The translations under genes were made by a program, and so were the position numbers. The notes beneath the pieces were generated by a model, which searched no databases, was not told the DNA's origin, and was given only the letters and a program-made list of their open reading frames with translations. Below, in pieces: positions 34,998-43,418 of a stretch of DNA of 64,000 nt. Within the stretch, counting starts at the first letter, position 1, and every line of letters starts with the position of its first letter. This DNA is from Plantibacter sp. PA-3-X8 (GTDB taxonomy: Bacteria; Actinomycetota; Actinomycetes; Actinomycetales; Microbacteriaceae). The DNA is taken from positions 2,356,001 through 2,420,000 of the forward strand of contig NZ_CP033107.1 of assembly GCF_003856975.1 (NCBI RefSeq). Reading direction: 5' to 3'.

Positions 34998-35003
34998 TAG
35001 GTT
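34998..35003 (+). promoter_or_regulatory. -10 box TAGGTT for the H1-tailed ABC ATPase gene
   Basis: TAGGTT is followed by six bases and the GTG at 35010, which places the transcription start at or next to the start codon. This supports the long N-terminal tail of the product. Confidence 0.45.
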
Positions 35004-35009
35004 TGCTTG

Positions 35010-36791
35010 GTGACTTCCACGACTCCGCCAGATCCCGCTCAGCAGCCCGCGCCTGCCGACGGCACGTCGACGAGTCCGGGCACGCCGAACCCCGCCGACG
35101 CCGCTGGTGCACCTGCGCCGACGACCGCTTCCGACGATCAGGGCGCTGCGACGCCGACGGCACCGAAGCGCGCACCCCGCTCGACCACGCCTCGGGCTTC
35201 CGGAACGGCGAAGGCCCCTGCGAAGCGGCCGAGCACGCCCCGCACCCGCACCACGTCGGCGAGCGAGGCCTCGGGCGAGTCCGGGGACGCGACCACACCA
35301 GCACCGAAGGCGACCACGGCACGCTCGACGACCGCTCGGACCTCGACGGCGAAGACCACGGGCACCAAGTCGACGACGGCGCGCACCACCGCCGCGAAGC
35401 GCACGCCCGCGAAGTCGGCTGCTGCAGCCGGTGGTGCGGAGGGCACTGGGTCGGCCGAGACGACCACCGCCCCGAAGGCGCCCAGGTCGACGACGGCGCG
35501 CCCCGCAGCCGCGAAGCCGGCGACCAAGGCCGCAGGCGCCAAGACGACCACCGCCCGGACCTCGACGACGAAGTCCACGACGGCCCGGACGCCGGCCAAG
35601 CGCACACCGGCGCGCACCAGCGCCGCGAAGCAGACCGAACAGACGGCAGCCGCGGTCGCCGGCGTCCTCGACGAGGTCAGCGCACCGGGGTCGGTCGACC
35701 GGGCGACGACGTCGGCGCCGTCCGAGCAGCCGTCCCCCGAGGTCGCCGAGCGGGTCATCGTCGACGAGCCTCGGCCCGACCACACGCAGACCACGACCCC
35801 GGCGAGCGCTTCATCCACCGCCGAGCAGGCTGCGGACGACACGGCTCCGCAGACGACGCCGGCACCGTCGGAGTCCGTGTCGGTGGCGCCTCCGCAGGAG
35901 GAGGTCGTCGCTCCGGCGGCAGCCCCCAAGCGTCCTGTCGGTCGTCCCGCGGCGACCCCGCCGTCCGCCGCCACCTCGTCGCCTGCGGCGACGACGGCGC
36001 AGCGCACCGAGGCTGCCGACGACGGCGCACATCCCGTCGTCCTGTCGATCTCGGGACTCGTCAAGCAGTTCGGCGACACGGTCGCGGTCGACGGCGTCGA
36101 CCTCGAGGTCCGCCGGGGCTCCTTCTACGGCATCGTCGGGCCCAACGGCGCCGGCAAGACCACCACGCTGTCCATGGTGACGGGTCTCCTCCGTCCCGAC
36201 GCAGGGTCGATCACCGTCCAGGGCGTCGACGTCTGGCAGGATCCCGCCGAGGCCAAGCGGGCGATCGGTGTGCTGCCCGACCGGCTGCGGCTCTTCGACC
36301 GCCTGACCGGCAGCCAGCTCCTGTACTACTCCGGCGTCCTGCGGGGGCTCGACCCCGCGACCGTCAAGTCGCGGACCGCCGATCTGGCCCGTGCCTTCGG
36401 CCTCGACGACGCGCTCGGTCGTCTCGTCTCCGACTACTCGGCGGGCATGACGAAGAAGATCGCCCTGGCAGCTGCACTCATCCATTCGCCGCGGCTCCTC
36501 ATCCTCGACGAGCCCTTCGAGTCGGTCGACCCGGTGTCCGCGGCGAACGTCATCGAGATCCTCCAGCGGTACGTCGCCAACGGCGGAACCGTCGTGCTCT
36601 CGAGCCACGGCATGGACTTCATTCAGCGCGTGTGCGATCACGTGGCCATCATCGTGCAGGGCAAGGTGCTGGCCGCCGGGTCCGTCGACGAGGTGCGCGG
36701 AACGGGCACGCTCGAGGAGCGGTTCGTCGAGCTCGCCGGGGGCCGCAAGTCGGCAGAGGGAATGGAATGGTTGCACAGCTTCTCCGACTGA
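35010..36791 (+). CDS. ABC transporter ATPase with a long histone-H1-like N-terminal tail
   Basis: The last ~255 of 593 residues are a normal ABC-2 exporter ATPase: GPNGAGKTT (Walker A, about 376-384), SDYSAGMTKKIALAAALIHS (signature), LLILDEPFESVD (Walker B) and LSSHGMDF (H-loop). The first ~335 residues are low-complexity. Residues ~45-210 are Lys/Ala/Thr/Pro-rich with repeats such as KSTTARTTAAKRTPAK and KSTTARTPAKRTPARTSAAK, like histone H1 or the tail of mycobacterial HupB; the next ~120 are Pro/Ala/Thr/Glu-rich. The frame is open and uninterrupted, and a -10 box just before the GTG favours this start. The permease start lies 25 bases inside its 3' end. Confidence 0.85.
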   Translation: MTSTTPPDPAQQPAPADGTSTSPGTPNPADAAGAPAPTTASDDQGAATPTAPKRAPRSTTPRASGTAKAPAKRPSTPRTRTTSASEASGESGDATTPAPKATTARSTTARTSTAKTTGTKSTTARTTAAKRTPAKSAAAAGGAEGTGSAETTTAPKAPRSTTARPAAAKPATKAAGAKTTTARTSTTKSTTARTPAKRTPARTSAAKQTEQTAAAVAGVLDEVSAPGSVDRATTSAPSEQPSPEVAERVIVDEPRPDHTQTTTPASASSTAEQAADDTAPQTTPAPSESVSVAPPQEEVVAPAAAPKRPVGRPAATPPSAATSSPAATTAQRTEAADDGAHPVVLSISGLVKQFGDTVAVDGVDLEVRRGSFYGIVGPNGAGKTTTLSMVTGLLRPDAGSITVQGVDVWQDPAEAKRAIGVLPDRLRLFDRLTGSQLLYYSGVLRGLDPATVKSRTADLARAFGLDDALGRLVSDYSAGMTKKIALAAALIHSPRLLILDEPFESVDPVSAANVIEILQRYVANGGTVVLSSHGMDFIQRVCDHVAIIVQGKVLAAGSVDEVRGTGTLEERFVELAGGRKSAEGMEWLHSFSD

Positions 36792-38338
36792 AACTGCAGC
36801 TGACGCTCAACGCGTTCCGCCGCAGCCCCTGGCGACTGGTCGGGCTCGTCCTCGCGATCGCGGTCGGCGTGTGGATCGTCGTGCTCGCGAGCACCGGTCT
36901 CGTCGCGCTGCGCGGTGGCGATCCGGAGGTCACCCGCAACCTGCTCGTGCTGGCCGGATCGGCCGTCGTCCTGGGGTTCATCATCCTTCCGCTCGTCTTC
37001 GGTGTCGACGATCAGCTGGATCCTCGGGCGTTCTCGCTCTTCGGGCTGCCCAACCGCACCCTGTCCGTCGGCCTACTCGTGACAGCGCTCGTGTCGGTGC
37101 CATCGCTCGTCCTCGCCGTCCTCGCGGCCTCGTCGGTGGTCACCTGGTCTCGGTCGCCGTTGCCCGCCGTCCTCGCCGTGGTCTCCGCGGTCCTCGGGGT
37201 GCTGCTCTGCGCGCTCCTGGCCCGGATCGCCACCTCGATCTCCGCGAGCCTCCTCTCGACGCGTCGCGCCAAGGAGGTCATGGGCGTCCTCGGGCTGGTG
37301 CTCATCATCGCCGTGGCCCCGGCGATCATCGCCCTCACCACCGTGGACTGGCAGCGCGACGGGTTCGCCGTCCTCGGCCGGGTCGCTGACATCCTCAGTT
37401 GGACCCCGCTCGGCGCCGTCTGGTCGTTCCCCGGTGATGCCGCACTCGGTGGCATCGCGCCGGCGATCGTCAAGCTGCTCCTCACCGCGGCGACCATCGC
37501 CCTGCTCTGGTTCGCCTGGCAGGCGTTCGTCGCCCGACTGCTCGTGGCGCCGGAACGCCTCGGGACGGGCCGCGACAGCACCGGTCTGGGCTGGTTCGAC
37601 CTGCTCCCCGGTTCCCCGTCCGGAGCCATCGCCGCTCGGAGCATGACCTACTGGCTGCGCGACCCTCGGTACCTCGTCTCCCTCGTGATCATCCCGATCG
37701 CGCCCTTCATCTTCTTCGTGCCCATGCTCGTCGCCGGCATCCCGATGAACGTCCTCGCACTCGTCCCACTCCCGGTCGTGTGCTGGTTCCTCGGCTGGCT
37801 CCTGCACAACGACCTCGCCTTCGATTCGACCGCGGTCTGGTTGCACGTCGCCTCGGGGGTCCGCGGACGATCGGATCGGATCGGCCGGCTCTTCCCGGTG
37901 CTCCTCATCGGCATCCCGCTCATCGCGGTCGGGTCGACGCTGAGCATCCTGTTCTACGGCGACTGGGACGCCCTGCCGTCGATGATCGGCGTGAGCACGT
38001 GCCTGTTGTTCAGCGGTGCCGGTATCGCGAGCTTCGTGTCCGCGCGGTTCCCGTACCCGACGTCGCTTCCCGGCGACAGCCCGTTCCAGCAGCCGCAGGT
38101 CCCGGGCAGCAGCGGTATGTCCGCACAGTTCCTGAGCCTGCTCGGTACGGTGCTCCTCACGATTCCCGCCGGCTGGCTGGCCGTGCTCGGGCTCACCGGT
38201 GAGCCGAACTGGAACTTCGGGGCACTCGCGGTCGGTGCCGGTACGGGCATCCTGGTGCTCGCGATCGGGATCTTCGCCGGCGGTCGCGTCTTCGACCGTC
38301 GCAGCCCCGAGATCGTCGGCTTCGCCAGCTCGCACTGA
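36767..38338 (+). CDS. ABC-2 type exporter permease
   Basis: The 523-residue protein has about 12 membrane segments (for example LVGLVLAIAVGVWIVVLAST near 26-45 and LVSLVIIPIAPFIFFVPMLV near 302). It is the transmembrane partner of the H1-tailed ATPase: the two frames overlap by 25 bases, and AGAGGGA precedes the ATG at 36767. It begins with an amphipathic MVAQLLRLKLQLTLNAFRRS helix, as in other large actinobacterial ABC exporter permeases. Substrate unknown. The plus-strand frame open further upstream is only the shadow of the ATPase gene. Confidence 0.87.
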   Translation: MVAQLLRLKLQLTLNAFRRSPWRLVGLVLAIAVGVWIVVLASTGLVALRGGDPEVTRNLLVLAGSAVVLGFIILPLVFGVDDQLDPRAFSLFGLPNRTLSVGLLVTALVSVPSLVLAVLAASSVVTWSRSPLPAVLAVVSAVLGVLLCALLARIATSISASLLSTRRAKEVMGVLGLVLIIAVAPAIIALTTVDWQRDGFAVLGRVADILSWTPLGAVWSFPGDAALGGIAPAIVKLLLTAATIALLWFAWQAFVARLLVAPERLGTGRDSTGLGWFDLLPGSPSGAIAARSMTYWLRDPRYLVSLVIIPIAPFIFFVPMLVAGIPMNVLALVPLPVVCWFLGWLLHNDLAFDSTAVWLHVASGVRGRSDRIGRLFPVLLIGIPLIAVGSTLSILFYGDWDALPSMIGVSTCLLFSGAGIASFVSARFPYPTSLPGDSPFQQPQVPGSSGMSAQFLSLLGTVLLTIPAGWLAVLGLTGEPNWNFGALAVGAGTGILVLAIGIFAGGRVFDRRSPEIVGFASSH

Positions 38339-38391
38339 CCCGACGTCGGCGACCGGATCGGCCCGCAGGAGACCCGGGTGCCGTCCGGCGG

Positions 38392-38397
38392 TACCAT
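38392..38397 (+). promoter_or_regulatory. -10 box TACCAT for the DUF3039 gene
   Basis: TACCAT lies six bases before the ATG at 38404 and no Shine-Dalgarno is present, which suggests a leaderless transcript. Confidence 0.45.
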
Positions 38398-38403
38398 GGA
38401 GCC

Positions 38404-38709
38404 ATGGCGCAGCATGACAGCACGAAGCAGCAGATGAGCACGATCGATCCCGGTGGCACGCCCGACGGTGGGAGCACGGCGATCATGGATCGTGAGCTCG
38501 AGGAGCTGATCGAGAGCGAGAACATCGAGCCCGGCGATCACGAGCGGTTCTCGCACTACGTCAAGAAGGAGAAGATCCTCGAGTCGGCGTTGAGCGGCAA
38601 GCCGGTGAAGGCGCTCTGCGGCAAGAAGTGGACGCCGGGTCGCGACCCCGAGAAGTTCCCGATCTGCCCGGCCTGCAAGGAGATCTACGAGAAGCTCCTC
38701 CGCGACTGA
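38404..38709 (+). CDS. DUF3039 family small protein, probable zinc binder
   Basis: The 101-residue protein matches DUF3039, a small actinobacterial family of unknown function. The conserved core has DRELEELIESENIEPGDHE, FSHYVKK, GKPVKALCGKKWTPGRDPE and FPICPACKEIYEKL. The three Cys and the two His could bind one zinc ion. It is transcribed alone, with a hairpin shared with the convergent pncB gene after it. Confidence 0.9.
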   Translation: MAQHDSTKQQMSTIDPGGTPDGGSTAIMDRELEELIESENIEPGDHERFSHYVKKEKILESALSGKPVKALCGKKWTPGRDPEKFPICPACKEIYEKLLRD

Positions 38710-38720
38710 CGCTGGAGCGC

Positions 38721-38753
38721 ACCGCGGCCGACGCTGAGACGCGTCGCCGCGGT
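38721..38753. terminator. Hairpin between DUF3039 and pncB genes, possibly bidirectional
   Basis: ACCGCGGCCGACGC pairs with GCGTCGCCGCGGT with one bulged C (13 bp). It lies between two convergent genes, touching the pncB stop codon. Confidence 0.55.
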
Positions 38754-40081
38754 CAGCCTTCGAGGTAGACGGTCGGAAGCACCGGGTCGCCGCGGGTGAG
38801 GCTGACGGCCCGAGGTGGCAGTTCCGCCACCGCCTGTGCCCGGTGTTCCCTCGCCTGGCGCGTCCCCGCGGCGCCGAGGTACTGCTCGTCCACGAGTCCG
38901 CCTTCGACGAGCTGGACCATCAGGGGGCGTTCCGAGGCGGCGTCGGCCGCACCCTCGTGTTCGCCCGCAGGACCGTCGCCGAGGTAGATGCGCTCCTCGC
39001 GGGCGACCCCGTGCCGGTCGTAAGCGCGGGCAGCGGTCTTGCGGCCGCCGACGGTCGCCTTCTCCGCGGACTTCTTCGCGACGCTGATCCAGTCGCCCTG
39101 GTCATCACGGTGCGCGACGAGCTTGTAGACCATGCCCATGGCGGGGGAGCCTGAGCCGGTGACCACGGAGGTGCCGACGCCGTAGGAGTCGACCGGAGAC
39201 GCGGCCAGGGCCGCGACGGCGTGCTCATCGAGGTCGTTGGTGACGGTGATGCGGGTCGACGTGGCGCCGAGCTCGTCGAGGAGGCGGCGGACCTGGTCGA
39301 CGACGATCGGCAGATCACCGGAGTCGATGCGTACGGCTCCCAGCTCCGGGCCGGCGAGGCGTACGCCGAGACGCACGGCCTCCTCGATGTCGTAGGTGTC
39401 GACGAGCAGCGTGGTCCCGGCGCCCATCGTGTCGATCTGGGCTCGGAAGGCGTCCTCCTCGGAGTCGTGCAGGAGGGTGAAGGAGTGCGCGGCCGTCCCC
39501 ATCGTCGGGATGCCCCAGCTGCGTCCGGCCTCGAGGTTCGACGTGGCGCTGAAGCCGGCGATGTACGCTGCCCGGGCTGCGGCGATGGCCGACCGCTCGC
39601 CCGTCCGACGGGAGCCCATCTCGGCCAGGGGGCGGCTGCCCGCCGCTGAGGTCATGCGCGCGGCGGCCGTGGCGACGGCGCTGTCGTAGTTGAACACGCT
39701 GAGTGCCAGTGTCTCGAGGATGACGGCTTCGGCGAACGTGCCCTCCACGACCAGGATCGGCGAACCGGGGAAGAAGGCCTCGCCCTCGCGGTAGCCCCAG
39801 ATCGAACCCGAGAAGCGGTAGTCGGCGAGCCAGTCGAGCGCCGTCGTGCTGACGACGCCCTCGTCGCGCAGCCACTCGAGTTCCGATTCACCGAAGCGGA
39901 AGTGCTTGAGCAGTTCGAGGAATCGGCCCGTGCCGGCCACGACGCCGTAGCGGCGGCCGCCGGAGAGGCGTCTGGCGAACAGCTCGAACAGACACTCCCG
40001 ATCCGCGGTGCCGCGGTGGAGGGCGGCGTCCAGCATCGTGAGTTCGTATCGGTCGGTGAGGAGAGCTGAGGACTCGTGCAC
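38753..40081 (-). CDS. pncB: Nicotinate phosphoribosyltransferase
   Basis: PncB makes nicotinate mononucleotide from nicotinate and PRPP in the Preiss-Handler NAD pathway. The 442-residue protein begins with the family hallmark ALLTDRYELTMLDAAL (about 6-21), then has GSRRTG (about 155), FSATSNLEA, GTAAHSFTLLHD with the phosphorylatable His, and RIDSGDL (about 250). The start is GTG at 40081 with TAGGCT ending six bases before it and no Shine-Dalgarno, so the mRNA is probably leaderless. It is divergent from murI. Confidence 0.95.
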   Translation of the reverse strand: MHESSALLTDRYELTMLDAALHRGTADRECLFELFARRLSGGRRYGVVAGTGRFLELLKHFRFGESELEWLRDEGVVSTTALDWLADYRFSGSIWGYREGEAFFPGSPILVVEGTFAEAVILETLALSVFNYDSAVATAAARMTSAAGSRPLAEMGSRRTGERSAIAAARAAYIAGFSATSNLEAGRSWGIPTMGTAAHSFTLLHDSEEDAFRAQIDTMGAGTTLLVDTYDIEEAVRLGVRLAGPELGAVRIDSGDLPIVVDQVRRLLDELGATSTRITVTNDLDEHAVAALAASPVDSYGVGTSVVTGSGSPAMGMVYKLVAHRDDQGDWISVAKKSAEKATVGGRKTAARAYDRHGVAREERIYLGDGPAGEHEGAADAASERPLMVQLVEGGLVDEQYLGAAGTRQAREHRAQAVAELPPRAVSLTRGDPVLPTVYLEG

Positions 40082-40087
40082 CCGTTC

Positions 40088-40093
40088 AGCCTA
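40088..40093 (-). promoter_or_regulatory. -10 box TAGGCT for pncB
   Basis: On the minus strand TAGGCT is followed by six bases and then the GTG start at 40081. Confidence 0.45.
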
Positions 40094-40154
40094 GCCGCGA
40101 GCGTGCTGGGAACGTGGTGATCGGTCGGTCACCGACGTCCATCGGCAGGGGCGG

Positions 40155-40160
40155 TAGGCT
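40155..40160 (+). promoter_or_regulatory. -10 box TAGGCT for murI
   Basis: TAGGCT is followed by eight bases (GGGTCATC) and the GTG start at 40169, leaving at most one or two untranslated bases. Confidence 0.45.
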
Positions 40161-40168
40161 GGGTCATC

Positions 40169-40990
40169 GTGAACGACGCACCCATCGGCATCTTCGACTC
40201 CGGCGTCGGCGGACTCACGGTGGCGAGAGCGGTCAGCGACCAGCTCCCCGCCGAGTCCGTGATCTACATCGGCGACACGGCCCACTCACCCTACGGCCCG
40301 AAGCCCATCGCCGACGTGCGGCGCTACTCGCTCGAGGTCCTCGACTCGCTCGTCGACCAGGGCGTGAAGATGCTGGTGATCGCCTGCAACACCGCATCGG
40401 CGGCGATGCTCCGCGATGCCCGCGAACGCTACTCGGTCCCCGTGGTCGAGGTGATCCAGCCCGCTGTGCGGACCGCGGTCCGGAGCACGAGGAACGGGCG
40501 CATCGGCGTCATCGGGACCGAGGGCACGATCAACTCGCGGGCGTATCAGGACCTCTTCGAGGTCAATCCCGAGCTGACGGTGTTCGGCCAGGCCTGCCCC
40601 CGGTTCGTGGAGTTCGTGGAGGCCGGCGTCACGACCGGCCCCGACCTCCTCGAGGCCGCGGAGGAGTACCTGGCCCCGCTCCGGCACGCCGGCGTCGACA
40701 CCGTCGTCCTCGGATGCACCCACTACCCCTTCCTCAAGGGCGCGATCAGCTACGTGATGGGTCCGCAGGTGTCGCTCGTCTCGAGCGACACCGAGACCGC
40801 GAACGACGTCTACCGCGTGCTCGTCACCCGTGACCTGCTGCGCGACAGCAGCGAACCTGCCACCCACCGGTACGAGGCGACCGGGAGCAGTGCCGACGAC
40901 TTCATCGCCCTCGCCAACCGTCTGATGGGCCGGGAGATCTCCACCGTCTCGCTCGTCCAGACCGGCGTCATCGACCTTCCATCCCATTAG
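40169..40990 (+). CDS. murI: Glutamate racemase
   Basis: MurI converts L- to D-glutamate for peptidoglycan. The 273-residue protein has [17 protein letters not shown] (about 5-21), the first catalytic Cys in [11 protein letters not shown] (about 73) and the second in [11 protein letters not shown] (about 184), with GDTAHSPYG between. The start is GTG, with a probable leaderless promoter. rph follows 16 bases later and rdgB overlaps rph, the murI-rph-rdgB order common in actinobacteria. Confidence 0.97.
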   Translation: MNDAPIGIFDSGVGGLTVARAVSDQLPAESVIYIGDTAHSPYGPKPIADVRRYSLEVLDSLVDQGVKMLVIACNTASAAMLRDARERYSVPVVEVIQPAVRTAVRSTRNGRIGVIGTEGTINSRAYQDLFEVNPELTVFGQACPRFVEFVEAGVTTGPDLLEAAEEYLAPLRHAGVDTVVLGCTHYPFLKGAISYVMGPQVSLVSSDTETANDVYRVLVTRDLLRDSSEPATHRYEATGSSADDFIALANRLMGREISTVSLVQTGVIDLPSH

Positions 40991-41006
40991 TTCGAGGAGC
41001 ACATCC

Positions 41007-41741
41007 ATGAGTGATATCGCGCGCGCCGACGGCCGCACCAACGACCAGCTGCGTCCCATCACGATCGAGCGCGGTTGGAGCGAGCAGGCCGAGGGTTCGG
41101 CGCTGATCAGCTTCGGCCGGACGAAGGTGCTCTGCACGGCCTCGTTCACCAACGGCGTGCCGCGCTGGCTGAACGGCAAGGGTCGCGGCTGGGTCACCGC
41201 GGAGTACGCGATGCTGCCCCGTTCCACCAACGAGCGGATGGACCGTGAAGCGGTCAAGGGCAAGATCGGCGGTCGTACCCACGAGATCTCGCGACTCATC
41301 GGTCGCAGCCTCCGCGCCGTGATCGACACCAAGGCCCTCGGCGAGAACACGATCGTCATCGACTGCGACGTCCTGCAGGCGGATGGAGGCACCCGCACGG
41401 CGGCGATCACCGGCGCCTACGTCGCCCTCGCCGATGCGATCGAGTGGGCGCGCGGTAAGAAGTTCATCTCGCAGAAGGCGTCGCCCCTCACCGACAGCGT
41501 CTCGGCCGTCTCGGTCGGCATCATCGACGGCGTGCCCATGCTCGACCTCGCCTACGTCGAGGATGTGCGCGCCGAGACCGACATGAACGTCGTCGTCACC
41601 GGCGGCGGATCGTTCGTCGAAGTGCAGGGGACGGCCGAGGGCGCCCCGTTCGACCGCCGCGAACTCGACTCCCTGCTCGACCTCGCCGTCGGTGGCGCTG
41701 CGTCGCTCAAGGCCATCCAGTTCGAGGCCCTCGGACGCTGA
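41007..41741 (+). CDS. rph: Ribonuclease PH
   Basis: RNase PH is a phosphorolytic 3'-5' exoribonuclease that trims tRNA 3' ends. The 244-residue protein starts [19 protein letters not shown], and has [28 protein letters not shown] (about 60-75), [16 protein letters not shown] with the phosphate-binding Arg residues, and [25 protein letters not shown] precedes the ATG. The TGA stop overlaps the rdgB start by one base. Confidence 0.97.
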   Translation: MSDIARADGRTNDQLRPITIERGWSEQAEGSALISFGRTKVLCTASFTNGVPRWLNGKGRGWVTAEYAMLPRSTNERMDREAVKGKIGGRTHEISRLIGRSLRAVIDTKALGENTIVIDCDVLQADGGTRTAAITGAYVALADAIEWARGKKFISQKASPLTDSVSAVSVGIIDGVPMLDLAYVEDVRAETDMNVVVTGGGSFVEVQGTAEGAPFDRRELDSLLDLAVGGAASLKAIQFEALGR

Positions 41742-42376
41742 TGGGCGTCGAGATCGTCCTCGCGACGCACAACCACCACAAGGTCGAGGAGTTCCAGCGG
41801 CTCGTCAGCCGCGACGTCCCCGGGATCACGGTCCTCGCCTACGACGGCCCGGAGCCCGTCGAGGACGGCACGACCTTCAGCGAGAACGCGTTGATCAAGG
41901 CGCGGGTCGCCGCCGCGCACACCGGCTCCATCGCGCTCGCGGACGACTCCGGCATCGGCGTCGAGATCCTGGGTGGATCGCCGGGTATCTTCTCGGCGCG
42001 CTGGGCCGGCTCGCAGCACGACTCGACCGCGAACCTCGCCCTCCTCCTCGATCAGCTGCAGGACGTGCACGAGGAGCATCGTGCCGCCTGGTTCGCCTGC
42101 CACCTCGCCCTCGTGGTGCCGCCTGGGATCGATGGGATCGAGCCGTTCGAGCACGTCGCCGTCGGAACCTGGCGCGGAGCCCTCGCGACGGAGCCGAGCG
42201 GGACGAACGGCTTCGGGTACGACCCGGCGTTCATCCCGGACGGTGAGCGGCGGACGGCGGCGGAGCTGTCACCGGCGGAGAAGAACGAGCTGAGCCACCG
42301 CGCGCTCGCCTTCCGAGCACTCGTCCCGGTGCTGCAGCGGCTCGTGCCCGATGGGCCCGCCTCGACCGCCAGCTGA
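41741..42376 (+). CDS. rdgB: RdgB/HAM1-type non-canonical purine NTP pyrophosphatase
   Basis: This house-cleaning enzyme hydrolyses dITP, ITP and XTP. The 211-residue protein has VLATHNHHKVEEF at the N-terminus (family form ATxNxxKxxEf), FSENALIKARVAA, LADDSGIGVEILGGSPGIFSARWAG with the catalytic Asp (about 68), and GTNGFGYDPAFIP near residue 157. It is coupled to rph through a TGATG junction. Confidence 0.96.
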   Translation: MGVEIVLATHNHHKVEEFQRLVSRDVPGITVLAYDGPEPVEDGTTFSENALIKARVAAAHTGSIALADDSGIGVEILGGSPGIFSARWAGSQHDSTANLALLLDQLQDVHEEHRAAWFACHLALVVPPGIDGIEPFEHVAVGTWRGALATEPSGTNGFGYDPAFIPDGERRTAAELSPAEKNELSHRALAFRALVPVLQRLVPDGPASTAS

Positions 42377-42438
42377 GCATGATACTCAGGACCATTCCTA
42401 TCTCGGCATGAACCCTTCCGCGGGCGCTGGGAAGCTCC

Positions 42439-42444
42439 TACGGT
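42439..42444 (+). promoter_or_regulatory. -10 box TACGGT for the cation efflux gene
   Basis: TACGGT lies nine bases before the ATG at 42454, so the untranslated leader would be only about two or three bases. Confidence 0.35.
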
Positions 42445-42453
42445 TGATGCATC

Positions 42454-43365
42454 ATGGGTCACGATCACGCACACGCCGGCACCGCCAACCGCAGGAGACT
42501 CGCAGGGGCGATCGCCATCGTCGCGACCGTCCTCGTGGTCGAACTCGTCGGCGCCTGGGTGAGCGGTTCGCTGTCCCTGCTCGCCGACGCCGGGCACATG
42601 CTGTCCGACCTCACCGGGCTGATCATCGCGCTCGTCGCCACGATCGTCGCCGCCCGACCGGCCACCGACCGGCAAACCTTCGGGTATCAGCGCGCGGAGG
42701 TGTTCGGAGCGCTCATCAACGCGCTCATCCTGATCGCCGTCGCGGTGTCGGTCCTCATCGAGGGGGTGTCCCGCCTCCTCGAGCCGGCGGACGCGGAGGT
42801 CAAGAGCCTTCCGATGTTGATCGTCGCCGTCATCGGTCTCGTGGCGAACCTCGCCGCCCTCCAGGTGCTGCGCGGCGGCCGTGACACGTCGATCAACATG
42901 CGCGGTGCGTACCTCGAGGTCCTCGGCGACCTCCTCGGTTCGATCGCCGTGATCATCGCCGCGGTGGTCATCATGGCGACGGGCTTCGCTCAGGCCGATG
43001 CCATCGCGTCGCTCGCGATCGCCGCGATGATCGTGCCTCGGGCGTGGTCGTTGCTCCGCGACGTCGTCCACGTCCTCAGCGAGTCCGCACCGTCCGACAC
43101 GGACGTGCAGGAGATCAGGGACCACCTACTCGGCACCGACGGGGTCGTGGCCGTCCACGACGTCCACGTCTGGCAGATCACGTCCGGCCAGCCGGTCTTC
43201 TCGGCACACATCGTCGTCGATCAGGAGGTGTTCGCCGATGGTGGCACGGGGGAGCTGCTCGACCGTCTCGGTTCGTGCCTCCACGACCACTTCGACGTCG
43301 AGCACTCGACGTTCCAGCTGGAACCCGAGGAACACGCCTCGCACGAGGAGTCGCACCACCGCTGA
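42454..43365 (+). CDS. Cation diffusion facilitator, CzcD/ZitB-like metal efflux protein
   Basis: The 303-residue protein has six membrane segments and a cytoplasmic C-terminal domain (VHDVHVWQITSG near 231). The metal site in helix 2 reads ADAGHMLSDLTGL (HxxxD). In helix 5 the usual His of HxxxD is Glu (LEVLGDLLGS), so the four-ligand site is EHDD-like. The N- and C-termini are His-rich (HDHAHAG and HEESHHR). A zinc or related divalent cation/proton exchange is likely. A hairpin separates it from the convergent DedA gene. Confidence 0.92.
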   Translation: MGHDHAHAGTANRRRLAGAIAIVATVLVVELVGAWVSGSLSLLADAGHMLSDLTGLIIALVATIVAARPATDRQTFGYQRAEVFGALINALILIAVAVSVLIEGVSRLLEPADAEVKSLPMLIVAVIGLVANLAALQVLRGGRDTSINMRGAYLEVLGDLLGSIAVIIAAVVIMATGFAQADAIASLAIAAMIVPRAWSLLRDVVHVLSESAPSDTDVQEIRDHLLGTDGVVAVHDVHVWQITSGQPVFSAHIVVDQEVFADGGTGELLDRLGSCLHDHFDVEHSTFQLEPEEHASHEESHHR

Positions 43366-43386
43366 CGCGTGGGCGGTCCGCCTGTC

Positions 43387-43409
43387 GCGACCGCTCGTGC
43401 GAGCGTCGC
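43387..43409. terminator. Hairpin between the convergent cation-efflux and DedA genes
   Basis: GCGACCGCTC and GAGCGTCGC pair with one bulged C around a GTGC loop, 21 bases after one stop and 10 bases from the other. No T-run. Confidence 0.4.
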
Positions 43410-43418
43410 CACCGGTGA

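Larger units (their letters stand above)
34739..35009. other. Divergent intergenic region, AT-richer than its surroundings
   Basis: This 271-base stretch separates the surface-polymer cluster (minus strand) from the H1-tailed ABC transporter (plus strand). It contains the AT-rich segment around 34800-34850 and the two promoter candidates listed separately. No gene is seen. Confidence 0.6.

Noticed and set aside
34934..36766. Upstream continuation of the ABC permease frame, giving a 1134-residue protein
   Set aside because: The upstream part is the shifted reading of the H1-tailed ATPase gene. The ATG at 36767 has a good ribosome binding site and begins a normal permease.
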